A DNA stretch of 5,071 bases, taken from contig JAEWHZ010000093.1 in NCBI GenBank assembly GCA_023387585.1, forward strand, positions 1 through 5,071. Direction: 5' to 3'. Below are positions 1 through 5,071 of this stretch, piece by piece (the first letter of the stretch is position 1; each line of letters begins with the position of its first letter). The translations under genes and the position numbers were made by a program. This DNA is from Pseudomonadota bacterium (GTDB lineage: Bacteria; Pseudomonadota; Alphaproteobacteria; Rhizobiales; Devosiaceae). The notes under the pieces are model-generated. The model searched no databases. It worked only from the letters and a program-made list of their open reading frames with translations, and was not told the DNA's origin.

Positions 1-320
1 CCATGGTCCACATCACCGGCGGCGGCTTCATCGACAACATCCCCCGCGTGCTGCCCGACGCCCTCGCCGCCCATGTCGATCTGCGCCGCATTCCCGTGCC
101 GCCGGTCTTCGGCTGGCTGGCCCATACCGGCGGCGTTGCCGAGCGCGAGATGCTGCGCACCTTCAATTGCGGCGTCGGCATGCTGCTCGCCGTCGCCGCC
201 GAGGATGTGGACGCCACCCTCGAATTGCTGCGCCAACAGGGCGAGACCGCCTTCGAGGTCGGCGAGCTGGTGCCGCGCGAAGACGAAGCCGTGACCTTCA
301 CCGGCGCGCTCGCCCTGTGA
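1..320 (+). CDS. purM: Phosphoribosylformylglycinamidine cyclo-ligase (AIR synthetase), C-terminal part, 5' truncated
   Basis: PurM converts formylglycinamidine ribonucleotide plus ATP to aminoimidazole ribonucleotide in cytoplasmic de novo purine synthesis. Only the last 106 or so residues are present, roughly a third of a protein of about 350 residues. The reading frame enters from the left edge with its first full codon at base 3. The ATG there is an internal Met, not a start. Recognition rests on two hallmark PurM C-terminal segments: HITGGGFIDNIPRVLP near the left edge, and the block around MLRTFNCGVGM some 50 residues later. The last codons overlap the purN start (stop TGA at 318-320, purN GTG at 317-319), the usual pur operon coupling. 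No disruption is visible in the part seen. Identity is secure; the N-terminal ATP-binding half cannot be assessed. Confidence 0.95.
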   Translation, partial: MVHITGGGFIDNIPRVLPDALAAHVDLRRIPVPPVFGWLAHTGGVAEREMLRTFNCGVGMLLAVAAEDVDATLELLRQQGETAFEVGELVPREDEAVTFTGALAL

Positions 321-907
321 GCCGCAAGCGCGTCGGCGTGCTGATCTCGGGCCGCGGCTCCAACATGGCCGCGCTCGTCGCTGCCGCGCGGCAGCCCGAT
401 TATCCCGCCGAGATCGCCGGCGTGATCTCCAACCGCGCCGCCGCCCCCGGCCTCGCCTTCGCCGCCGGGCACGGCATCCCGACCGCCGCCCTCGCCCAGT
501 CCGCCTATCCCTCGCGCGATGCCTTCGAGGACGCCATAACCCGCCAGCTCGAAGCCTGGAACGTCGACATCGTCGCCCTTGCCGGCTTCATGCGCATCCT
601 CGGTGCCCCCTTCGTCGCCCGTTGGCAGGGCCGGATGATCAATATCCATCCCTCCCTGCTTCCCGCCTATCGCGGCCTCGACACCCATGCCCGCGCTTTG
701 GCCGATGGCGTCGCCGAGCACGGCTGCTCGGTGCATTTCGTCACGCCCGGCCTCGACGAGGGCCCGGTCATCCTCCAGGCCGCCGTGCCCGTCCTCACCG
801 GCGACACCCCCGAATCCCTCGCAGCCCGCGTCCTCGCCGAAGAACACCGCCTCTACCCCGAAGCCCTGGCCCTTCTGGCCCGCGACGAGGTTTCGCTGGA
901 GCGCTGA
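317..907 (+). CDS. purN: Phosphoribosylglycinamide formyltransferase 1 (GAR transformylase)
   Basis: PurN transfers the formyl group of 10-formyltetrahydrofolate to glycinamide ribonucleotide, the third step of purine synthesis, in the cytoplasm. The product is 196 residues, near the family norm of about 190-220. Start choice: GTG at 317 overlaps the purM stop as GTGA and gives an N-terminus (SRKRVGVLISGRGSN) that lines up with E. coli PurN with a constant offset of three residues. The next in-frame ATG, codon 17, lies directly after the GSN phosphate-binding loop (residues 14-16) and would delete it. Catalytic residues are all visible: Asn109 and His111 in INIHPSLLP, and Asp147 in GLDEGPVI, matching E. 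coli Asn106/His108/Asp144. No clear Shine-Dalgarno precedes the GTG, so translation probably depends on ribosomes finishing purM. The gene is intact and very GC-rich, with mostly C or G in third positions. Confidence 0.96.
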   Translation: MSRKRVGVLISGRGSNMAALVAAARQPDYPAEIAGVISNRAAAPGLAFAAGHGIPTAALAQSAYPSRDAFEDAITRQLEAWNVDIVALAGFMRILGAPFVARWQGRMINIHPSLLPAYRGLDTHARALADGVAEHGCSVHFVTPGLDEGPVILQAAVPVLTGDTPESLAARVLAEEHRLYPEALALLARDEVSLER

Positions 908-1011
908 CCCCACGCATTCCGCGTGCCCCGGAAATTCTCATGCGCTAAAATGTCGACCCGGCCCTGCCCCGTTCGTCGTGCCGGCGGAACCTCGTGAGGG
1001 AGAACGCGGGA
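908..1011 (+). promoter_or_regulatory. Gap between purN and the MFS gene; possible weak promoter and ribosome binding site
   Basis: The gap holds TAAAAT at 946-951, five of six matches to a -10 box, but no convincing -35 at 16-18 bases upstream (the best hexamer there, 923-928, matches three of six). AGGGAG at 997-1002 lies nine bases before the ATG at 1012 and is a good Shine-Dalgarno, which supports that ATG over the GTG at 994. A five-base inverted repeat (911-915 with 921-925, CACGC/GCGTG) has no following T-run and is not called a terminator. Whether the transporter is read from its own promoter or through from purN cannot be decided from sequence. Confidence 0.3.
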
Positions 1012-2232
1012 ATGGAACGACATTACGGTTGGGTCATCGTCGCCGCAGGGGCGGTCATCACCTGTCTGGCCATGGGCGCCATGTTCGCCCTGCCCGTCTA
1101 TCTGCAGCCCATCGCCGCCGAGACCGGCTGGACGCGCGCCGGCATCTCCGGTGCCATGACGGTCGGCTTCATCGTCATGGGTATCGCCGGTTTCCTGTGG
1201 GGCGTGCTCACCGACCGCATCGGCGCCCGCCCCGTGGTGCTGATCGCGGCGTTCATACTCGGCATCGGGCTGTTCATATCCAGCCGCGCAACCGACATTC
1301 TGGTGTTCCAGCTCGCCTATGGCGGGCTCGTCGGCATCTCCGGCGGCGCCTTCTTCGCCCCGTTGATGGCCACGACCGTCGCCTGGTTCGACAGGAACCG
1401 CAGCCTCGCCGTGTCGCTGGTCTCGCTCGGCGGCGGCGTCGCGCCGATGATCGTCACCCCGCTCGCCACCGTGCTGATCGAAAATTTCGGCTGGCGTAAC
1501 GCCATGATGTACACCGCTTTTTTCGCCACTTCCTGCATCCTGCCCGCCGGCCTGCTGATCCGCCGCCCGCCGAAACCCACCCCCGCCTCCGAGCAGCAAA
1601 GCGACGTCGCCCCCGCCGTCCCGCAGCCGCGCGGCATTGCCGCCGTGCTGCGCACCCCGCAATTCCTCGTGCTGGCCGGCGTCTTCTTCCTATGCTGCGC
1701 CGCCCATTCCGGCCCCATCTTCCACACCGTCAGCTACGCCATGCTGTGCGGCGCCTCGGCACTGGCGGCCGCCAGCATCTATTCGGTCGAGGGGCTGGCC
1801 GGCCTGTTCGGCCGCATCGTCTTCGGCCTCGCCGCCGACCGGCTCGGGGTCAAGCGCATCATCATCGGCGGTCTTGTCCTGCAAGCCGTTGGAATCTATG
1901 CCTATATCTACATCTCCGAGCTGCACCAGTTCTACGCCCTGGCGGTCGTGCTCGGCCTCGCTTATGGCGGCGTCATGCCGCTCTACGCCGTTCTGGCCCG
2001 CGACTATTTCGGCCCGGCCGTCATGGGCACGGTACTGGGCGGCATCACCATGACCTCATCGATCGGCATGGCCTTCGGCCCGGTCGGCGGCGGGTGGCTG
2101 TTCGACACCTTTGGCGACTATCACTGGCTCTACGTGTCCTCGGCCGCCATCGGCCTCGGTGCCGCCGCACTGGCCCTGGCCTTCCCGCCACGGCGGGATC
2201 GGGAAACCCCGCCAGCAACGGTTCCGGCCTGA
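1012..2232 (+). CDS. MFS transporter, monocarboxylate/oxalate-formate-like, substrate unknown
   Basis: This is a complete 406-residue inner-membrane permease of the Major Facilitator Superfamily. Hydrophobic segments give about 12 helices in two blocks of six (roughly residues 7-183 and 215-391), split by a hydrophilic, proline-rich loop at about 184-212. The MFS motif A loop between helices 2 and 3 is clear at residues 64-73 (GVLTDRIGAR), and its second-half counterpart is at 272-282 (GLAADRLGVKR). The N-terminal YGWVIVAAG and the GWTRAGIS segment resemble the monocarboxylate/oxalate-formate antiporter-like branch, which suggests a small organic acid, but this is only inference. The ATG at 1012 is chosen for its Shine-Dalgarno AGGGAG; a GTG at 994 would add six residues (MRENAG). 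The gene sits 104 bases after purN on the same strand and converges on the SDR gene. No neighbour identifies the substrate. Loss or frameshift is not evident. Confidence 0.88.
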   Translation: MERHYGWVIVAAGAVITCLAMGAMFALPVYLQPIAAETGWTRAGISGAMTVGFIVMGIAGFLWGVLTDRIGARPVVLIAAFILGIGLFISSRATDILVFQLAYGGLVGISGGAFFAPLMATTVAWFDRNRSLAVSLVSLGGGVAPMIVTPLATVLIENFGWRNAMMYTAFFATSCILPAGLLIRRPPKPTPASEQQSDVAPAVPQPRGIAAVLRTPQFLVLAGVFFLCCAAHSGPIFHTVSYAMLCGASALAAASIYSVEGLAGLFGRIVFGLAADRLGVKRIIIGGLVLQAVGIYAYIYISELHQFYALAVVLGLAYGGVMPLYAVLARDYFGPAVMGTVLGGITMTSSIGMAFGPVGGGWLFDTFGDYHWLYVSSAAIGLGAAALALAFPPRRDRETPPATVPA

Positions 2233-2267
2233 ACGAAGGACATTCAGGACAAAGGACTTACCGTCCT
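2228..2267. other. Convergent 3' junction with two small inverted repeats
   Basis: The MFS gene (+) and the SDR gene (-) end only 25 bases apart. Two short perfect inverted repeats lie here. CCTGAA (2228-2233) pairs with TTCAGG (2243-2248) around a nine-base loop and includes the MFS stop codon. AGGAC (2253-2257) pairs with GTCCT (2263-2267) around a five-base loop that contains the SDR stop codon. They could act as weak bidirectional ends of transcription, but neither is followed by a T-tract on either strand, so an intrinsic terminator is not established. Confidence 0.25.
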
Positions 2268-3004
2268 CCGCTCACGTCGAACGTCACCCCCGCGACATAC
2301 CCTGCCGCCGGCGACAGCAGCCAGGCCACCGCCTCCGCGACTTCCTCGGGCTGCCCTTCGCGGCCCATGGGCACTGTGTTTCCCAACCGCCGCGCTCTTT
2401 CGGGGTCGCCGGCCGCCGCATGCATATCGGTCTCGATCAATCCGGGCCGAACGCCGTTGACGCGGATGCCGTCCGCCGCCACCTCCTTGCCGAGTCCCAG
2501 CGTCAGCGCGTCGATCGCGCCCTTGGTCATGGCATAGTCGACGAAATCGCCCGGCGCTCCCAGCACCGCCGCCTTGGACGAGATGTTGACGACCACTCCG
2601 CCGGACCCGCCACGCGAACGCGCCATGCGCCGCACCGCCTCGCGGGCGCACAGGAAAGCGCCGGTGACGTTTGTCGCCATCAGCCGCGAAAAACGCTCGA
2701 CGGAAATGTCGGCGAACGCCGTCTTCAGATCGAGGATGCCGGCATTGTTCACCAGCCCCGTCACCGGCCCCAAAGCCGCCGCAGCAGCGTCGAACAGGCC
2801 GGAAACCTGCGCCTCGTCGCTCACATCGGCTTTGAGCGCCATCGCCCGTCCGCCGGCCTCGCAGATGGTCTCCGCCACCCGCTCCGCCGCCTCCGCGCTG
2901 CCATTGTAGTTGACCGCCACCGCCCAGCCGTCCCGAGCCGCGCGCAGGCAGCACGCCGCCCCGATGCCGCGCGAGCCGCCCGTCACCACCAAGGTCCCGC
3001 TCAT
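2258..3004 (-). CDS. SDR-family NAD(P)-dependent oxidoreductase (YgfF/FabG-like), substrate unknown
   Basis: This is a complete 248-residue classical short-chain dehydrogenase/reductase, a single Rossmann-fold cytoplasmic enzyme that interconverts an alcohol and a carbonyl using NAD(P)(H). In order it shows the cofactor loop TGGSRGIG at residues 8-15, NNAG at 86-89, the structural Asn112 in ATNVTG, Ser143 in NISSKAA, and Tyr157/Lys161 in YAMTK, so the Asn-Ser-Tyr-Lys tetrad is complete. Arg12 in the glycine loop and no acidic residue at the end of strand 2 (NYNGS) favour NADP(H), by inference. The segment LGAPGDFVDYAMTKGAID resembles E. coli YgfF as I recall it. Start: the ATG at 3004 follows GGGGGA with a short spacer and puts the Rossmann strand directly at the N-terminus; a longer frame up to 3109 would add 35 unlike residues. 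The gene is divergent from the ArsR-type regulator, which may control it. The substrate (sugar, acyl or other) cannot be named. Confidence 0.92.
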   Translation of the reverse strand: MSGTLVVTGGSRGIGAACCLRAARDGWAVAVNYNGSAEAAERVAETICEAGGRAMALKADVSDEAQVSGLFDAAAAALGPVTGLVNNAGILDLKTAFADISVERFSRLMATNVTGAFLCAREAVRRMARSRGGSGGVVVNISSKAAVLGAPGDFVDYAMTKGAIDALTLGLGKEVAADGIRVNGVRPGLIETDMHAAAGDPERARRLGNTVPMGREGQPEEVAEAVAWLLSPAAGYVAGVTFDVSGGR

Positions 3005-3153
3005 AGTTCCCCCATTCGAAAAGATTCCGGCGGTGATCTTATCCACGCCACCGCGGTTCGCGACCAAAAACCTATTTCGATATTCTGATTTACTTCTTGA
3101 CTGTATCAACTCATCCGGTAGAGAGGCACACCCTTCAATCGGATATCCACTAC
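3005..3153. promoter_or_regulatory. Divergent control region between the SDR gene and the ArsR-type regulator
   Basis: This 149-base gap is clearly AT-richer than the genes, above all at 3065-3110, and must hold promoters for both directions. TTGACT at 3097-3102 is a good + strand -35 box; TAGAGA at 3119-3124 (16-base spacer) is a poor -10. On the - strand TTGATA (3109 to 3104) is a -35-like hexamer with only weak -10 candidates around 3080-3086. The two hexamers overlap in the interrupted palindrome TTGA-CTGTA-TCAA (3097-3109), an operator-like layout in which one bound protein could block both promoters. CCTATTTCGATATT (3071-3084) resembles a sequence before the arabinofuranosidase gene (4141-4156). 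The Shine-Dalgarno for the regulator is weak: only GGAT at 3141-3144. Confidence 0.45.
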
Positions 3154-4083
3154 ATGAGCCGAAATTTTCTGGTCCTCGATCCCGAACGAGACATCGAGGT
3201 GTTGAAGGGGCTTGCCTCTGCGGTTCGTATCAGGATTCTGAAACTGCTGCATTTCCGCGGCCCGATGAACGGCAACGAGATTGCGGATGCGCTGAGCCTG
3301 CCGCAATCGACCGTCTCGACCAATCTGCAGGTGCTCGAAAGCACCGGCCTGATCCGCACCGAGACTCAGAAGGCGCGCAAGGGCAACCAGAAGGTCTGCC
3401 ATCCGCTGTTCGAAGAAGTCCTCGTCATGTTCAAGGACGACATCGCGCCGAGCCGCAACAACGGCATCGAGGTCGCGATGCCGCTCGGGCTCTATACCAG
3501 CTGCGAGGTTTCGGCGCCCTGCGGCCTGTGCTCGGTGGACGGCATCATCGGCCTGCTGGACGTCCCCGATACCTTCCTCGATCCCGAGCGCATGAAAGCC
3601 GGGCTGATCTGGTTCACCCGAGGCTATGTGGAATATCAGTTCCCGAACAACGCCAAGCTGGCGCAGAATCGGATAAATTCGCTGGAAATCTCGCTCGAGT
3701 TGTCGTCCGAAGTCCCCGGAACCTCGGCCGACTGGCCGTCCGACATCACCCTGTCGATCAACGGCACCGAGATCGGCACCTGGACCTCCCCGGGCGATTT
3801 CGGCGACAAGCGCGGCGTCTATACCCCCGACTGGTGGAAGCTGAAGGGCTCGCAATACGGCAAGCTCAAGGGCTGGCGGGTGACCGAATCCGGAACCTTC
3901 GTCGACGGCGTAAAAATCTCGCCGGTATCGATCAACGACCTCGATCTCGAGACCCATCACTCCATCCGGCTGCGCATCGGCGTGAAGGAGAACGCCCGGA
4001 ATCCCGGCGGCATCAACATCTTCGGGCGCGGTTTCGGCAATTACGACCAGGACATCATTCTTCGCTTGCAGACGGCGAATTGA
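3154..4083 (+). CDS. Large ArsR-type winged-helix transcriptional regulator with beta-rich C-terminal domain
   Basis: This is a 309-residue DNA-binding regulator, probably of the arabinofuranosidase gene downstream and perhaps of the divergent SDR. Residues about 11-75 form an ArsR/HTH_5-type winged helix: LKGLASAVRIRILKLL opens it, NEIADALSL and the recognition helix around LPQSTVSTNLQVLESTGLI (49-67) follow, and a basic wing (KARKGNQK) ends it. ArsR/SmtB proteins are usually only about 100 residues; here some 200 more follow. The middle has Cys117, Cys123 and Cys126 (CX5CX2C), with Cys82-His83 earlier, a possible metal site. Residues about 155-309 alternate hydrophobic and polar residues with many Gly, Trp and Asn, suggesting a beta-sandwich that could bind a sugar; that is inference. 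No classical arsenic motif (ELCVCDL) is present. The ATG at 3154 gives an N-terminus just ahead of the HTH; a TTG at 3097 would add 19 residues but overlaps the likely -35. No signal peptide or membrane segment is seen. Confidence 0.85.
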   Translation: MSRNFLVLDPERDIEVLKGLASAVRIRILKLLHFRGPMNGNEIADALSLPQSTVSTNLQVLESTGLIRTETQKARKGNQKVCHPLFEEVLVMFKDDIAPSRNNGIEVAMPLGLYTSCEVSAPCGLCSVDGIIGLLDVPDTFLDPERMKAGLIWFTRGYVEYQFPNNAKLAQNRINSLEISLELSSEVPGTSADWPSDITLSINGTEIGTWTSPGDFGDKRGVYTPDWWKLKGSQYGKLKGWRVTESGTFVDGVKISPVSINDLDLETHHSIRLRIGVKENARNPGGINIFGRGFGNYDQDIILRLQTAN

Positions 4084-4190
4084 GCGGTTTCCATAGACTG
4101 AAGCTTTTACCCCTTGCCTCCGTGCCGCCTTCCTGTAAAACCGTATTTGTGATATAAATCATAAGTTCCGGTATTTACGGGGAGGGGAAT
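4084..4190 (+). promoter_or_regulatory. Control region of the arabinofuranosidase gene with CRP/FNR-like palindrome and strong ribosome binding site
   Basis: This 107-base AT-richer gap separates the regulator from the glycosidase. At 4147-4164 lies an 18-base imperfect palindrome, TTGTGATATAAATCATAA, with seven of nine pairs matched. It contains TGTGA-N6-TCATA, one base off the CRP consensus TGTGA-N6-TCACA, and TGAT-N4-ATCA, close to an FNR-type site. Its centre also holds TATAAA (4153-4158), a good -10 box, but no good -35 lies 16-18 bases upstream (TTCCTG at 4130-4135), which would suit an activator-dependent promoter. TTTTAC (4105-4110) and GTAAAA (4135-4140) form a widely spaced inverted repeat. 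GGGGAGGGG (4179-4187) is a strong Shine-Dalgarno just before ATG 4191. No terminator for the regulator is visible. Confidence 0.5.
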
Positions 4191-5071
4191 ATGAAGGCGT
4201 CCGTCACGGCGCATCGGGATTATGCCATCTCGAAGATCGACGATCGCGTCTATGGCGCATTTCTCGAGCATCTCGGCCGCGCGGTCTATGGCGGCATCTA
4301 TGAGCCGGACCACCCCACAGCCGATGCCGATGGCATGCGCGGCGACGTCGCCGATCTCGTGCGCGACCTGAATATACCCTGCGTGCGCTATCCCGGGGGC
4401 AACTTCGTTTCCGCCTATAACTGGGAAGACGGCATCGGGCCGAAGGAGGAACGGCCGGTGCGGCTCGATCTCGCCTGGCACACCTCCGAGAGCAACCATG
4501 TCGGCATCCACGAGTTCGCCGCCTGGTGCAAGACGGTCGGCACCGAGATGATGCTGGCGGTCAACCTGGGCTCGCGCGGCCTCGACGCCGCCCGCAACTT
4601 CCTCGAATACGTCAACCATCCCGGCGGCAGCTACTGGTCGGACCTGCGCATCAAGAACGGCCAGAAGGATCCGTGGAACGTCAAGCTATGGTGCCTGGGC
4701 AACGAGATGGACGGCCCCTGGCAGGTCGGCCACAAGGATGCCGACGAGTACGGTAAGCTGGCCAACGAGACGGCCAAGGCCATGCGCGCCTTCGACAGTT
4801 CGCTCGAACTGGTCGTATGCGGCTCCTCGAATGCGGATATGCCGAGCTATCCCGACTGGGAGCGCACCGTACTCGAGCACACCTATGACGTGGTGGACCA
4901 CATCTCCTTGCACATGTATTTCCGAAACCCGGAAAAGCATGCCGGCAACTATCTGGCCCTGAACCATAAACTCGAGCGCTACATCGACACGGTGGCCTCG
5001 ACGATCCGCTTCGTGAAGGCGAAGAAGAAGTCCGACCGGGACGTCTACATCTCCTTCGACGAATGGAACGT
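4191..5071 (+). CDS. abfA: Alpha-L-arabinofuranosidase, glycoside hydrolase family 51, 3' truncated
   Basis: GH51 enzymes remove terminal alpha-L-arabinofuranosyl groups from arabino-oligosaccharides and arabinoxylan fragments with retention of configuration. The first 293 codons are present of the usual 500 or so; the frame is open to the window end. The (beta/alpha)8 barrel signature runs through: FLEHLGRAVYGGIY (24-37), RYPGGNF (66-72), WCLGNEMDGPWQ, LHMYF and YISFDEWNV. Acid/base Glu172 (in GNEMD) and nucleophile Glu291 (in DEW) are 119 apart, as in Geobacillus stearothermophilus AbfA (Glu175/Glu294). With the same three-residue offset Glu26, Arg66, Asn71, Asn171 and Tyr243 match its substrate-binding residues as I recall them. 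There is no signal peptide, so the enzyme is probably cytoplasmic and acts on imported oligosaccharides. The ATG at 4191 follows a strong Shine-Dalgarno. The gene lies directly after the ArsR-type regulator on the same strand, its likely controller. The missing C-terminus should be the family's beta-sandwich domain. Confidence 0.95.
   Translation, partial: MKASVTAHRDYAISKIDDRVYGAFLEHLGRAVYGGIYEPDHPTADADGMRGDVADLVRDLNIPCVRYPGGNFVSAYNWEDGIGPKEERPVRLDLAWHTSESNHVGIHEFAAWCKTVGTEMMLAVNLGSRGLDAARNFLEYVNHPGGSYWSDLRIKNGQKDPWNVKLWCLGNEMDGPWQVGHKDADEYGKLANETAKAMRAFDSSLELVVCGSSNADMPSYPDWERTVLEHTYDVVDHISLHMYFRNPEKHAGNYLALNHKLERYIDTVASTIRFVKAKKKSDRDVYISFDEWN

Noticed and set aside
911..925. CACGC-ATTCC-GCGTG hairpin after purN as an intrinsic terminator
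   Set aside because: Stem of only five bases and no T-run follows; such repeats are common in GC-rich DNA.
994..1011. GTG at 994 as the MFS start
   Set aside because: ATG 1012 has a well-spaced AGGGAG and begins right at the first membrane segment; the extension MRENAG is encoded largely by that Shine-Dalgarno region.
853..1662. A 269-codon open frame on the - strand across the end of purN and the MFS gene
   Set aside because: It crosses two well-supported genes, is rich in Gly/Asp/Ala/His with no motif, and is expected by chance in DNA this GC-rich.
2111..3088. A 325-codon open frame on the + strand overlapping the MFS end and all of the SDR gene
   Set aside because: Arg/Pro/His-rich shadow of the SDR frame; the - strand frame carries all SDR motifs.
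3097..3153. TTG at 3097 as the regulator's start, adding 19 residues
   Set aside because: No Shine-Dalgarno precedes it, the TTG is part of the likely -35 TTGACT, and the added residues do not belong to the winged helix.
3106..3960. A 284-codon open frame on the - strand opposite the regulator gene
   Set aside because: It is an antisense shadow: low-complexity Arg/Gly/Asp/Ala-rich translation with no recognisable domain, whereas the + strand frame has a clear winged helix.
4107..4619. A 170-codon open frame on the - strand opposite the start of the arabinofuranosidase gene
   Set aside because: Shadow of a GH51 gene whose catalytic and binding residues are all in place on the + strand.

Overview
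The window reads as high-GC alphaproteobacterial chromosome, most likely Hyphomicrobiales (Rhizobiales) or a near relative. This rests on the purM-purN arrangement, the strongly C-ending codon use and the look of the encoded proteins; no rRNA or other taxonomic marker is present, so it is an inference. Six protein-coding genes fill almost all of the window. No RNA gene, insertion sequence, CRISPR array or attachment site was seen, and no stretch over 300 bases lacks a gene.

Left part (1-2232, + strand): the 3' end of purM (AIR synthetase) is cut by the window start. It overlaps purN (GAR formyltransferase, GTG start) by three bases, so two purine-biosynthesis enzymes are translationally coupled. 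After 86-104 bases, depending on the start chosen, comes a complete 12-helix MFS transporter resembling the monocarboxylate/oxalate-formate type. Its substrate cannot be read from the sequence.

Middle (2258-3004, - strand): a complete classical short-chain dehydrogenase/reductase converges on the transporter across a 25-base gap. It is divergent from the next gene, with a 149-base AT-richer control region between them.

Right part (3154-5071, + strand): an unusually large ArsR-type regulator (309 aa) carries an N-terminal winged helix, a central Cys cluster and a beta-rich C-terminal half. It is followed after 107 bases by a GH51 alpha-L-arabinofuranosidase that runs off the window end just after its catalytic nucleophile. 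The regulator and glycosidase form a plausible arabinose-oligosaccharide module: a cytoplasmic enzyme releasing L-arabinose from imported arabino-oligosaccharides, controlled by a neighbouring repressor or activator that may sense sugar through its C-terminal domain. The gaps before both genes hold similar AT-rich motifs, and a CRP/FNR-like palindrome lies before the glycosidase. Whether the SDR belongs to this module is open.

The most interesting item is the regulator architecture with its candidate operators. I saw nothing that amounts to a wholly new system.
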